The translations under genes and the position numbers were made by a program. Shown piece by piece: positions 53,333-62,165 of a stretch of 64,000 nt of DNA. This DNA comes from DASSSQ01 sp963839285 (GTDB taxonomy: Bacteria; Actinomycetota; Thermoleophilia; Gaiellales; Gaiellaceae), in assembly GCA_963839285.1 (NCBI GenBank), contig CAWIUN010000019.1, positions 1 through 64,000 of the forward strand, in the 5' to 3' direction. How positions within the stretch are numbered: position 1 is the stretch's first letter; every line of letters starts with the position of its first letter. The notes below the pieces were generated by a model, which had not been told where the DNA came from, searched no databases, and saw only the letters and a list, made by a program, of their open reading frames with translations.

Positions 53333-54751
53333 ATGGCCGACGAGCGCCCCACCTCTGGCGACGGCGGCTCCCGCAGCCCGCGCGGCTGGTCTCCCCACCC
53401 GCCCGAGCGGATGCTGATCACCCCGCTCGTCGCCGGGATCGGCGGCCTGATCGCGTTCTTCGTCGTCGTCATGATCGTGGTCTGGCTGCCGATCCACACC
53501 TTCGACCCGCCGCCGTCCGACGACTGGGCCCCGCTCACCGACCAGGCGGCGGCGGGCCGGCAGGTGTTCGTGCAGAACAACTGCTACGTCTGCCATTCCG
53601 GCTACACGCGGCCGCAGGACGTCCGCTACCAGGCCTACTACCTCTACCCGAAGGTCTCGCAGCCGGGCGACTTCTACGGCACCGACCAGTCGCCGAACGT
53701 CTTCGGCACCGAGCGCACCGGGCCGGACCTCTCGCAGGAGGCGGGCTGGCACCCGGACGACTGGCAGCGGGCCCACCTCTGGGACGCGCGCTGGGTGACG
53801 CCGTACTCGCTGATGCCGCCGATGAAGGCGCTCTTCGGCACGACCCAGGTCGAGGACCTGCTCACCTTCCTGCAGACGCGCAGCGGCAAGTCCGGCCTGC
53901 TCCGCTACGCCGGCCAGCTCTACTCCAAGCACGTCGTCCTGACGGTGCAGGGCTTCGCCGACCCGTATCCGGGCTTCGAGGCGATCAAGAAGGGCCCGGC
54001 CAAGCAGACCGAGGGCGAGCCGCCGCCGAACCAGCTCGAGGAGGCGCCGAACCTCTCGCAGATCGACCGCAGCTACTGGCTCTCGGCCGACCCGCTGCCG
54101 GTGACCCAGGAGAACCTGCTCCGCGGCAAGGAGGTCTTCCTCCAGCGCTGCGTCAGCTGCCACGGCCTCGCCGGCGACGGCGAGGGGCCCGCCGCGAAGT
54201 TCCTCTCGCCGACGCCGGCCGACTTCACCGACAAGGACGACGCCTGCTGCGGCGGCGACACCGGGCCCGGCGACTTCTACTACCGGATCCTGCGCGGCTG
54301 GCCCGGCACCGGGATGGAGAACTTCGGCGACCGGCTCAGCGTCAACGACATCTGGCGGCTCGTGCTCTTCATCAAGACGATCCCGAACGGGACGCTCGAC
54401 CCGGGCCGGGTGCCGACGCCGGCCGACTACATCGTCTGGCAGCCGTCCGACGAGCTGAAGGCGTGGATCGCCGACCACCAGCCGCTGACGAAGAACGACT
54501 CGTTCTCGAAGGCCGCCGCCGCCGACCCGTTCATGCAGATGGCGCAGCGGATGTTCTCGGGGCTGGCGCCCGGCGACGTCGTCCGCGTCAACGGCCTCGA
54601 GACGACGCTGACGCTCGACAACGCGGCCGCGGGGATCAAGAAGTTCTACGACCAGCTGCTCGACCAGGCCTGGAGCGAGGCCGCCGCGCGCGGCGAGAAG
54701 CTGCCGGACGCCGCGCAGAAGTCGATCCCGCCGACGGTGCCGGGCGAATGA
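53333..54751 (+). CDS. CcoO-type cytochrome c fused to a second cytochrome c domain
   Basis: 472 residues. One N-terminal helix (LVAGIGGLIAFFVVVMIVVW). VFVQNNCYVCHSGYTRPQDV is the CcoO heme c site; the axial Met is probably in SLMPPMKALFG. After a linker, LQRCVSCHGLAGDGEGPAAK is a second class-I heme site, like the CcoP half. It therefore seems to merge CcoO with part of CcoP. No separate CcoP is present. Four bases separate it from ccoN. Confidence 0.93.
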   Translation: MADERPTSGDGGSRSPRGWSPHPPERMLITPLVAGIGGLIAFFVVVMIVVWLPIHTFDPPPSDDWAPLTDQAAAGRQVFVQNNCYVCHSGYTRPQDVRYQAYYLYPKVSQPGDFYGTDQSPNVFGTERTGPDLSQEAGWHPDDWQRAHLWDARWVTPYSLMPPMKALFGTTQVEDLLTFLQTRSGKSGLLRYAGQLYSKHVVLTVQGFADPYPGFEAIKKGPAKQTEGEPPPNQLEEAPNLSQIDRSYWLSADPLPVTQENLLRGKEVFLQRCVSCHGLAGDGEGPAAKFLSPTPADFTDKDDACCGGDTGPGDFYYRILRGWPGTGMENFGDRLSVNDIWRLVLFIKTIPNGTLDPGRVPTPADYIVWQPSDELKAWIADHQPLTKNDSFSKAAAADPFMQMAQRMFSGLAPGDVVRVNGLETTLTLDNAAAGIKKFYDQLLDQAWSEAAARGEKLPDAAQKSIPPTVPGE

Positions 54752-55038
54752 GGCGCCGCCTGACCGCGTTCGCGCTCGTCTCGCTCGCCGCGCTCGCGGC
54801 GCCGGCGGCCGCGCTCGCGCACGACGCGCCGGAGAGCGACCAGTCGAAGTGGGTGATGGCCGACTGGATGATCGAGACCTTCTTCGTCTTCTCCGGCTTC
54901 GCGCTGCTCGTCTTCCTCTGGGCCTGGAAGGCGGGGCACTTCCACGACCTCGAGGAGCAGGCGCGGATCCCGCTCCTGGTCGAGGAGGACGACTGGTACA
55001 CGCCGCCGTGGGCGCTCGACGACGAGGAATGGAGCTGA
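54748..55038 (+). CDS. CcoS-like oxidase assembly protein with a signal-like front
   Basis: 96 residues. A signal peptide or first helix (TAFALVSLAALAAPAAALAH), then a second helix FFVFSGFALLVFLWAWKAGH directly followed by FHDLEEQARIPLLVEEDD. That helix and the D-L-E-x-x-A-x-x-x-L pattern match CcoS, which helps insert copper/heme into cbb3 oxidase; CcoS normally lacks the extra front. ATG overlaps the ccoO stop. Confidence 0.65.
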   Translation: MRRRLTAFALVSLAALAAPAAALAHDAPESDQSKWVMADWMIETFFVFSGFALLVFLWAWKAGHFHDLEEQARIPLLVEEDDWYTPPWALDDEEWS

Positions 55039-55041
55039 CCG

Positions 55042-55386
55042 ATGCCGACCGGTGACACCCCCGACAAGGTGAACGGCTACATCCACTACCTGCAGTCGCA
55101 CCACGAGACGAACGGGCCGCTCGTCACCTGGCACATCCTCTGGAACTCGCTCGGCTGGGTCTGGGGGATCTGGGCGATGATCGTGTTCGCGCTGATCCTC
55201 TGGGTCTGGCAGTACCGCTCGACCCACCGGCGCCGCTTCCTCTACCCGGTCGACGCCTGGGGCGGCTACACGACCGAGTCGGCGCGGCCGGCGAGGACGC
55301 ACTTCTTCGTCTACGTGGTGCTGCTGACGCTCGGGATGGACGTCGTCCTGATCGTCGGCCACCTGCTCTGGGGGCAGACGTACTGA
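55042..55386 (+). CDS. two-helix membrane protein of the oxidase operon
   Basis: 114 residues. Soluble front HYLQSHHETNGPLVTWHILW with several His, then helices GWVWGIWAMIVFALILWVWQ and FFVYVVLLTLGMDVVLIVGH. Unknown family. Position between CcoS-like and ABM genes suggests a structural oxidase subunit. Confidence 0.65.
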   Translation: MPTGDTPDKVNGYIHYLQSHHETNGPLVTWHILWNSLGWVWGIWAMIVFALILWVWQYRSTHRRRFLYPVDAWGGYTTESARPARTHFFVYVVLLTLGMDVVLIVGHLLWGQTY

Positions 55387-55697
55387 TGGGCGCCGCGCCT
55401 CCCTTCGTCGCCTACTCGACCGCCAGCATCGCCGAGATCCCGGCTGCGGCCTGGCCCGAGGTCTACGCCTCGCTGCAGGCGCTGAAGGCGCACGTGCAGG
55501 AGTACCCCGGCTGCCAGCGGCTCGACGTCTTCGCCGCCGTCCACGAGGACGGCGCCCGCGTCCACTGCTACACGACCTGGGACTCGCCGGAGCAGCTCGA
55601 GGTCTACGTCGACCAGGGCTACACGTTCGAGCGGATGCTGGACGACGTCGCCGACCTCGCCGTCGAGCGCAGGGGCGTGATGGAGAAGATCTTCTGA
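55386..55697 (+). CDS. ABM-fold (antibiotic biosynthesis monooxygenase-like) protein
   Basis: 103 residues with a ferredoxin-like ABM fold: AYSTASIAEIPAAAWPEVYA, HVQEYPGCQRLDVFAAVHED and CYTTWDSPEQLEVYVDQGYT. Many ABM proteins bind or degrade heme (IsdG-like); here a heme-handling role for the oxidase is attractive but unproven. TGATG coupling with its neighbour. Confidence 0.72.
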   Translation: MGAAPPFVAYSTASIAEIPAAAWPEVYASLQALKAHVQEYPGCQRLDVFAAVHEDGARVHCYTTWDSPEQLEVYVDQGYTFERMLDDVADLAVERRGVMEKIF

Positions 55698-55879
55698 TGA
55701 GCGACCACGAGCAGCAGAGCGGGCCCGCGCGTCCGCTGACGGGCTACCGGGACGTCGGCGCCGACCTCCGCCACTCGCGGGGAGCGCACCTCCGATCCTG
55801 GGTGCTCCTCGGGATCATGGTCGTCCTCTACCTGGCGCTGATGCTGCCGGTCTACTTCCTCGAGCCCGGCCTGCGCTAG
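55697..55879 (+). CDS. 60-residue single-helix membrane protein
   Basis: A polar front MSDHEQQSGPARPLTGYRDV and one helix SWVLLGIMVVLYLALMLPVY. It resembles very small oxidase subunits such as CcoQ/CcoH-like peptides only by size and place. TGATG with the preceding gene. Confidence 0.6.
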   Translation: MSDHEQQSGPARPLTGYRDVGADLRHSRGAHLRSWVLLGIMVVLYLALMLPVYFLEPGLR

Positions 55880-55888
55880 CGCCGGGCC

Positions 55889-58800
55889 ATGTGGATCCAG
55901 CACTTCACCTCGCTGCAGTTCCTGACCTACTGCGCGTTCGCGGCGGTCGTGCTGCTCGCGCTCCTCCGCTTCCTCCCGGGCGCGGCGCCGCCCGTCCGCA
56001 CCGAGCCGTACTCCGACGAGGAGCTCCACGCGCACGACGCGAAGCTCGCCAAGTACGTGCTCGCCGGCGCGCTCTTCCTCGTCCTCGGCGCCGTCCACAC
56101 GACGGTCAAGAACCTGCCCTGGCCGGCCGAGTGGCTCGCCCGCGGCGGCTACGGGGGCCACCTGGTCCGCGACCTCTCGAACACGCACCTGATCATCGTC
56201 GGCGGCGGCACGCTGATCGCGACCGGGCTCTGCTGGTACGCGCTGCCGCGGATCGTCGGCCGGCCGCTCGCCTCGAACGGCCTCGCGCAGGCGGCCTTCT
56301 GGTGCACCGCGGGCGGCCTGGTCGTCTTCTACGTCGCGCTCGTCGGCAACGGGATCGCGATCTCGCGGCTCGTCCAGCACGGCTGGGAGTACCGGGCGGC
56401 GAAGGCGCACATGGGCAAGTGGTACTCGGCGCCGGTCGGGATGGGCGCGGGCGTGATGGGCGTCGGCTACTGGTGCTTCGCCGCGAACGTGCTCCTGACC
56501 GTCTTCCAGTCGCGGCTCGTCCGCGTCGCCAAGCCGCACGGCCACCTCTGGAAGTACCTCGTCACGGGCGCGCTGGCGCTGACCGTGGGGACGGTGCAGG
56601 GCGTGATCCAGGTGCAGCCGTCGAACGCGGACTGGCTCTACACGGCCGGCCATGCGGGCGAGTGGATCGACCCGATCAGCCATGCCCACATCAACCTCGT
56701 CACCGGGCTGACGATGCTCGTCGCGGGCAGCTTCTTCCTGCTCGTGCCCGCGCTCGGCGGCCGCGCGCCGGCGCGCGAGGTCGCGGACGCCTGCTTCTAC
56801 GCGCTGCTCTTCGCGTCCCTCTCCTTCTACTTCGCGACGCTCTTCCTCGGGCTCCACGAGGGCCGGCTCGTCGTCAACGCGCATCTGACGCCGGAGGAGG
56901 CCGAGCAGGCGACGCGCGTCCACCCGTTCCTGATCATGACCGCCGGCATCGCGATGTTCGCCGCGTTCTGGTTCCTGCTGGCGGTCGTCGTCCGCTCGCT
57001 GCGCGGTGCGCGGGGGCCGCTGCGCGCGCTCGTCCTCGCGGGCTGCGGCGCGCTCGCGCTCGGGACGCTGCAGGGGCCGGTGCAGGCCGTGCCGGCGGTG
57101 AACGAGCTGCTCGACCGCGGCGGCGACGCCGGCGACCTCGTCGTCAACCTGCACGCACAGCTGAACATGGTCGGCGGCCTCTTGATGATCCTCGCGGCGC
57201 TCGCGCTGGCCGTGCTCGCGCGGCTCGGCGCGGCCCTGCCTGCGCGGGCGGCGCGGGGCACGCTCTACGGCGTCCCGGCCGGGATGCTCGTCTACTACGC
57301 GGGCGGGATCGCCTTCGCGGCGCTCGAGGCGCACCGGGTCTCGGGCGGCGGCAGCTTCGGGGGCGCCGTCACCGCCTTCGAGCCGTGGCAGGCGCTCGTG
57401 CTCGTGCCCGCCGGCGCCGCCGTGCTCGCGGGGTTCTCGTCGTTCGCCGTCGGCGTCTGGGGCGCGACGGCCGTGCAGCGGGCGGCGGCGCGCGAGGCGA
57501 TCCGGCTCGCGCCGGGCCGCTTCACCGGGCCGATCCCGAAGCGGGTGCAGCGGCGGCGGCCGATCGCGCTCGCGGGCTACGAGCTGCCGATGGGGCTGAT
57601 GGGCTTCCCCGGCATCGGCTGGATCTTCGCGGGCTTCCCCTTCACGGGCACGCTGCTCCTGCTCGGCGGCCCGGCGATGGCGTGGGCGGTCGTGCCGATC
57701 GCCTTCTCGCCCTACGGAGAGGGGCCGCTCGTCTCGTTCGGCTGGAAGGTCGAGTTCGTCTGGCTGGCGGGCAGCTCGCTCGTCTCCTCGGCCGCGCTCT
57801 ACCGGGCGCACGCCCGCCGGCGGGCCCGGCTCGACGGTCGGCCGCCGGGCGGGCTGCGCCTGCGGCGGCGGCGGAAGAGCCTCGCGCGCACCCGGGCCAG
57901 GATCGCGGTCACGCTCGGGATCGTCGCGCTCGTCCTCGTCTCGCTGCCGTTCGTCCCGGCGGTCGCCGGCGTCGGCTCGAGCAGCGTCCGCTACAGCTAC
58001 CAGCCCGGTTTCACGCCGGAGATCACGGGGCCGTTCCTGCGGACGAGCCGCGGCACCGTCAAGCTCTTCGCCTGGAGCGACCCGCAGTGGCCGCCGCCGC
58101 GGGACGCGCTCCGCCTGCACGCGGGCGAGGTCGACGCCTTCGTCTTCCGCGCCGCCGCCGTCGACCGCCCCGCCGCCTACGCGCTCTTCGACGTCGACCG
58201 GCGGACGCGGCTGCCGCTCGTCGTGCGCGCGTCGACGCCGACCTCGCTGACGCTCGCACCGGCGCGGCCGCTGCCGGCGGGGCGCTACGCGTTCGTGCCG
58301 ACGCACGAGGGGATGTTCGGCGGCAAGGACTTCGCCTACCTCGAGGTGGTGCCGCCCGGCGCGCCGGTGACGACGATCTACGCGAACGGGACGCGTGCCG
58401 TTCCGGCGGTCGCGGAGGCGCTGCCGCCGATCGCGGCGACGCTGGTCGCGCTGCTCTTCGCGCTGATGCTGCTCCGCTCGTTCCTGCGCCGGCCGGCGGG
58501 TCAGACGGCGCTCTGGGGCGCGGGCTTCCTGCTCTTCGCGGTCGCGGCCGCCTGCGAGACGACCGCCCAGCGGACCGGCTGGACGCCGGGGCTCTTCCGC
58601 GCCTACTACCTGGCGGGCGGGGTACTCACCGTCGCCCTGCTCGGCTCCGGCTCCGCGTGGCTGCTCGTGCCCGCCCGGGCGCGCGACGCGCTGCTCGGGG
58701 CGCTCGGCGTCGCGGTCGTCGCGGCCGCCGCGACGGTCGCGCTCGCTCCTGTCGACGCGGCGGCGCTCGCGCACGCGGTCGCCGAGCGGCCGCCGCCGAA

Positions 58801-59116
58801 CGCCGTGCTGGGCGGGCATGCGGCGATCTGGGCGATCGGCCTCAACGTCTACGGGACGGCGTTCCTGCTCGGCGGCTCGCTCTGGTCGATCGCGCGCCGC
58901 CGCCGGGTGGCCCCGAACGCCTGGATCGCGGCGGGCGCGGCGGCGGTCGCGCTCGCGACGGGTCTCTCCCGGGCGGACACCTACGCGTTCGTCTACGTGG
59001 GTCAGCTGCTCGGGATCGCGCTGATGTTCTACGGCTTCGCGTTCGCCGGCCGGGCGCCGCGGCGGCGGCCGGCGGCGGCACCGCACGCGGCGGCCGCGCG
59101 GGCGGCGGCGTCGTGA
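55889..59116 (+). CDS. giant oxidase-subunit-I-like membrane protein with no visible CuB site
   Basis: 1075 residues. N half (1-540, about 14 helices) resembles heme-copper oxidase/NO reductase subunit I: LSNTHLIIVGGGTLIATGL with His100 as low-spin heme ligand, DPISHAHINLVTGLTMLVAG with His265 and His267, and a duplicate LVVNLHAQLNMVGGLLMILA with His422. The helix-VI His and helix-VII His-His that bind CuB are not found between residues 100 and 265. C half has a Ser/Thr-rich outside beta domain (about 715-850) and seven more helices. Possible heme-relay or NO-binding subunit. Confidence 0.8.
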   Translation: MWIQHFTSLQFLTYCAFAAVVLLALLRFLPGAAPPVRTEPYSDEELHAHDAKLAKYVLAGALFLVLGAVHTTVKNLPWPAEWLARGGYGGHLVRDLSNTHLIIVGGGTLIATGLCWYALPRIVGRPLASNGLAQAAFWCTAGGLVVFYVALVGNGIAISRLVQHGWEYRAAKAHMGKWYSAPVGMGAGVMGVGYWCFAANVLLTVFQSRLVRVAKPHGHLWKYLVTGALALTVGTVQGVIQVQPSNADWLYTAGHAGEWIDPISHAHINLVTGLTMLVAGSFFLLVPALGGRAPAREVADACFYALLFASLSFYFATLFLGLHEGRLVVNAHLTPEEAEQATRVHPFLIMTAGIAMFAAFWFLLAVVVRSLRGARGPLRALVLAGCGALALGTLQGPVQAVPAVNELLDRGGDAGDLVVNLHAQLNMVGGLLMILAALALAVLARLGAALPARAARGTLYGVPAGMLVYYAGGIAFAALEAHRVSGGGSFGGAVTAFEPWQALVLVPAGAAVLAGFSSFAVGVWGATAVQRAAAREAIRLAPGRFTGPIPKRVQRRRPIALAGYELPMGLMGFPGIGWIFAGFPFTGTLLLLGGPAMAWAVVPIAFSPYGEGPLVSFGWKVEFVWLAGSSLVSSAALYRAHARRRARLDGRPPGGLRLRRRRKSLARTRARIAVTLGIVALVLVSLPFVPAVAGVGSSSVRYSYQPGFTPEITGPFLRTSRGTVKLFAWSDPQWPPPRDALRLHAGEVDAFVFRAAAVDRPAAYALFDVDRRTRLPLVVRASTPTSLTLAPARPLPAGRYAFVPTHEGMFGGKDFAYLEVVPPGAPVTTIYANGTRAVPAVAEALPPIAATLVALLFALMLLRSFLRRPAGQTALWGAGFLLFAVAAACETTAQRTGWTPGLFRAYYLAGGVLTVALLGSGSAWLLVPARARDALLGALGVAVVAAAATVALAPVDAAALAHAVAERPPPNAVLGGHAAIWAIGLNVYGTAFLLGGSLWSIARRRRVAPNAWIAAGAAAVALATGLSRADTYAFVYVGQLLGIALMFYGFAFAGRAPRRRPAAAPHAAAARAAAS

Positions 59117-59310
59117 CCGCGCCGCTCGAGCGCCAGGCGGCCTCGGTCGCCGAGCAGGTGCTGCAGCGGACACGCGGGCTCGACCCGGCGGCGCGGCGAG
59201 CGGCCGAGGAGCCCGCGCGCGCGGTGGCGCGCGGGGTGCTCGAGCTGCTCGCCGAGGTCGCGCGGGCCGACCCGGTCGTCGCCGCCGCGCTGCGCGAGAT
59301 GGAGGGGTAG
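59113..59310 (+). CDS. 65-residue helical protein ending the oxidase operon
   Basis: GTG start overlapping the giant gene. RQAASVAEQVLQRTRGLDPA and EPARAVARGVLELLAEVARA make two amphipathic helices. No family was recognised. Soluble. Confidence 0.55.
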   Translation: MTAPLERQAASVAEQVLQRTRGLDPAARRAAEEPARAVARGVLELLAEVARADPVVAAALREMEG

Positions 59311-59387
59311 AGGCCCGGGCGCGTCGCCCGCGGTGCCGGGCGGCTGCGGTCTCGCACCTGCGGCCCGCCGGCCCGCGTCCCGCCGGC

Positions 59388-59423
59388 GAGAGAACCCTGC
59401 AGGACGCGCGGACTCGTTCTCTC
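59388..59423. terminator. hairpin after the oxidase operon
   Basis: GAGAGAAC and GTTCTCTC pair over 8 bp around a 20-base loop, with partial extension outside (GCC/GGC). No U-run. It lies in the 200-base gap after 59310; the rest of that gap shows nothing else. Confidence 0.4.
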
Positions 59424-59510
59424 TCCTGGCGGATGCGCACGAGCGAGCCGTGATATCGCACCGGACGGCGAAGCGGCCAGAGCCCCGCGGCATCCGCACC
59501 CGTCGTCCGT

Positions 59511-59756
59511 TCAGCGGACGGCGACGAGCGGCCGAGAGACAGCGCGCCGGACGACGAGCCGATGGCCGCGGCGGCAGGTCGTGAACCCGACGTCGGCCTC
59601 GGCCCGGAGACTGCCTTCGACGATCGTCGAGCGGAGCCCGACCGACCAGTCCCGGCGCGTCCATGCGTCCCGTGCGCGGGCGAGATCCGAACGGCAGGCC
59701 TCGCAGGGCGCCTGGTACCGGGTCTCGTCCGAGGAGAGCCAGAGTGTCTGTCGCAC
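59511..59756 (-). CDS. small Cys-containing protein
   Basis: 81 residues. YQAPCEACRSDLARARDAW supplies C-x-x-C; GFTTCRRGHRLVVRRAVSRP supplies one further Cys and a His, together a possible zinc site. GTG start. No family recognised; whether it is translated is uncertain, since the other strand is open too. It lies just downstream of dnaB. Confidence 0.4.
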   Translation of the reverse strand: MRQTLWLSSDETRYQAPCEACRSDLARARDAWTRRDWSVGLRSTIVEGSLRAEADVGFTTCRRGHRLVVRRAVSRPLVAVR

Positions 59757-59795
59757 GCTCGTTTGCTCCGCCGTCCTCTCCGCGCCCCTCGTGGC

Positions 59796-61149
59796 CTAGT
59801 GCGCCGACTGCAGGTCGGTGAACTTCGCGAACCGCTTCAGGAAGGCGAGCTTCTCGCCTCCCGTCGGACCGTTGCGGTTCTTGGCGAGGATCACCTCGGC
59901 CAGCCCCTGCTGGTCGGTGTCCTCGTTGTAGTACTCGTCGCGGTAGACGAACATGACCATGTCCGCGTCCTGCTCGATCGCGCCGGACTCGCGCAGGTCG
60001 GAGAGGAGCGGCCGCTTGTCGGTGCGCTGCTCGACCGCGCGCGAGAGCTGCGACATCGCCAGGATCGGCACCTCGAGGTCGCGCGCCAGCACCTTCAGCT
60101 GCCGCGAGATCTGCGAGACCTCCTGGACGCGGTTCTCGGCCGTGCCGCCCGAGGTCATCAGCTGCAGGTAGTCGACGATGACGAGGCCGAGGGTCGGCTC
60201 CTTCGACTTCAGGCGCCGCGCCTTCGAGCGGAGCTCCATCATCGTGATCGAGCCGGTGTCGTCGACGTAGATCGGCGCCTTCGCCAGCTTGTCGCAGGCG
60301 GCGGTCAGCCGCGGCCAGTCGTCGGCGGCGAGCTTCCCGGAGCGCAGCCGCTGCGACTCGACCTTGCCCTCCGAGCACATCAGCCGCTGCGTCACCTCCG
60401 CCTTCGACATCTCGAGCGTGAAGAGGGCGACCGGCGTCTCGGAGCGGACGGCGATGTTGGCGGCCATGCAGAGCCCGAGCGCCGACTTCCCCATCGACGG
60501 GCGGGCGGCGAGGATGATCAGCTGGCCCGGCTGGAAGCCCGACGTCAGCTTGTCGAGGTCGCGGAAGCCGGCCGGGGTGCCGGTGATGTCGATGCCCGCC
60601 TCGTAGAGCTGCGTGATCCGCTCGAAGCTCTCCTTCAGCAGCGCCTCGATGTGCGAGAACTCGCGTCGTCACGCGCGCCTGGGCGATCTCGAAGACGAGC
60701 TGCTCGGAGCGGTCGACGAGGTCGGTGGTCTCGCCGGGACGGTCGTAGCCGAGCCGCTGGATCTCGGAGCCGACCCGGATCAGGCCGCGCAGGGTCGCCA
60801 TCTCGCGGACGATCCGCGCGTAGTGGGCCGCGTTCGAGGTGGCGGGGACGAGCGCGGCGAGCTCGTGGACGCGGCTGCGGCCGCCGACGCCCTCGAGCTC
60901 GCCGCGCTCCTCGAGCTCGTCGACGAGCGTGATCGCGTCGACGGGCTCGCCCTTGGCGTACAGCGCGAGAGCCGCGCGATAGATCTTCGCGTGGCTCTCG
61001 CGGTAGAAGTCGCCCGCGTCGAGTACCTCCGAGACGGCTCCGATCGCGCCGGGGGAGAGCATCATCGCCCCGAGGACCGACTCCTCGGCCTCGAGGTTCT
61101 GAGGGGGGACCGGCGCAGCCGACTGGGGGAGGCGGGCGACCTCGGCCAT
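59796..61149 (-). CDS. dnaB: replicative DNA helicase, one apparent frameshift
   Basis: About 450 residues, no intein. N domain VPPQNLEAEESVLGAMMLSP. The junction near 60664 (after EIAQARVTT) needs removal of one base to continue as FSHIEALLKESFERITQLYE, then ARPSMGKSALGLCMAANIA (Walker A), LFTLEMSKAEVTQRLM, GLVIVDYLQLMTSGGTAENR (Walker B) and LRESGAIEQDADMVMFVYRD. ATG 61149. It lies in the conserved rplI-dnaB order. Confidence 0.94.
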
Positions 61150-61252
61150 GGCCCCTAGTGAATCGTCCTCAGGGCCCGGCTGCCAGGCTGGGGGTAACCC
61201 GGTTCCGAACAGGCGATGAGCGTCGCGATCAGCGTGATATGCAGCCATGACA

Positions 61253-61264
61253 GAACACATGTTC
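61253..61264. promoter_or_regulatory. LexA-like box upstream of dnaB
   Basis: GAACACATGTTC, which fits GAAC-N4-GTTC with RNRY in the centre, the Gram-positive/actinobacterial SOS operator. It lies about 100 bp upstream of dnaB. Confidence 0.5.
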
Positions 61265-61295
61265 GCACAAATCACGGTCTGCGGTCGGGTGAATC

Positions 61296-61389
61296 TGTGG
61301 AGAGTTCGTGCCGTCTTTGCGGCAACTCCGTCACGTCTCCACAAGGCCGTGGACAAGCCTGTGCATCGTTCTCCACGGGAGTTTCCACA
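61296..61389. promoter_or_regulatory. cluster of five DnaA-box-like sites
   Basis: CTCTCCACA (61304-61296, minus), GTCTCCACA (61335), TTGTCCACG (61356-61348, minus), TTCTCCACG (61369) and GTTTCCACA (61381), each one to three changes from TTGTCCACA, in 94 bp between dnaB and rplI. This 298-base gap contains no gene. Confidence 0.5.
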
Positions 61390-61447
61390 GACAGCCGGAG
61401 GCACCCGCCGGGGCGGGCGCCTCTCGCCTGGCCCTGGTGCTGCGGCT

Positions 61448-62161
61448 CTAGGCGGGCTCGGTCTCGTCGGCCTCGGCGGCGGGTAGCTCGTCGTCGGCCT
61501 CGGCGGCCGGGAGCTCGTCGGTCTCGACCGCCGGCTCGAGCGCGGCGCCCTCGTCCGCCTCGATCGCGGCGACCGCGGCGTCGATCCCGGCGGCCTCCGC
61601 CTCGGCGTCGAAGGCGTCGACGTCGAAGGCCGGCTCGGCGGTCTCTGCCGGCGCGTTCGCGGCCTCCTCGGCGGCGGCCATCGCCGCCAGCTCCTCCTCG
61701 GAGGGCAGCTCGCCGCCCTCCGGGACGACCAGCGTCTTCACCTCGACCGAGACGTCGGCGAAGACCTCGATCGGGATCTCGTAGCGCCCGATCCGCTTGA
61801 GCGGGTCGATCCCGATCTTGCGCCGATCGACGCGGATCTTGCGCGTGCGCCAGATCTCGTCGGCGATCTGCGACGGGGTGACCGAGCCGAAGAGCGCGCC
61901 GGTCTCCTCGTTGGCGCGGACCTCGAAGCGGAGCACCGTCTTGCGGAGCTCGCCGGCGATCTGCTCGGCCTGCTCGGCGGTGCGCGCTTCGTGCCGGGCC
62001 CGCTCCTCCTCGCGCCGGCGGATGTCTTCGAGCGCGCCCTTCGTCGCCGGCTGGGCCAGCTTCCGCGGCAGCAGGAAGTTGCGCGCGTAGCCGGGCGCGA
62101 CCTCGACGACGTCGCCGCGGAGGCCGAGCTTCTCGATGTCGCTGTTCAGGATCACCTGCAC
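61448..62161 (-). CDS. rplI: 50S ribosomal protein L9 with a long acidic tail
   Basis: 237 residues, about 90 longer than usual. VQVILNSDIEKLGLRGDVVE, VAPGYARNFLLPRKLAQPAT and the connecting helix are standard, then FGSVTPSQIADEIWRTRKIR. From about residue 150 an Ala/Glu/Asp-rich tail follows, including DELPAAEAD twice in tandem. GTG start. The tail is species-type specific and unlikely to touch rRNA. Confidence 0.92.
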   Translation of the reverse strand: MQVILNSDIEKLGLRGDVVEVAPGYARNFLLPRKLAQPATKGALEDIRRREEERARHEARTAEQAEQIAGELRKTVLRFEVRANEETGALFGSVTPSQIADEIWRTRKIRVDRRKIGIDPLKRIGRYEIPIEVFADVSVEVKTLVVPEGGELPSEEELAAMAAAEEAANAPAETAEPAFDVDAFDAEAEAAGIDAAVAAIEADEGAALEPAVETDELPAAEADDELPAAEADETEPA

Positions 62162-62165
62162 GCGA

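Noticed and set aside
59311..59510. Possible tRNA in the gap after the oxidase operon
   Set aside because: A long hairpin is present but no cloverleaf, T-loop or CCA-type end could be drawn.
61480..61560. Short DNA repeat in rplI
   Set aside because: It encodes the tandem DELPAAEAD in the acidic tail, so it is a protein repeat.
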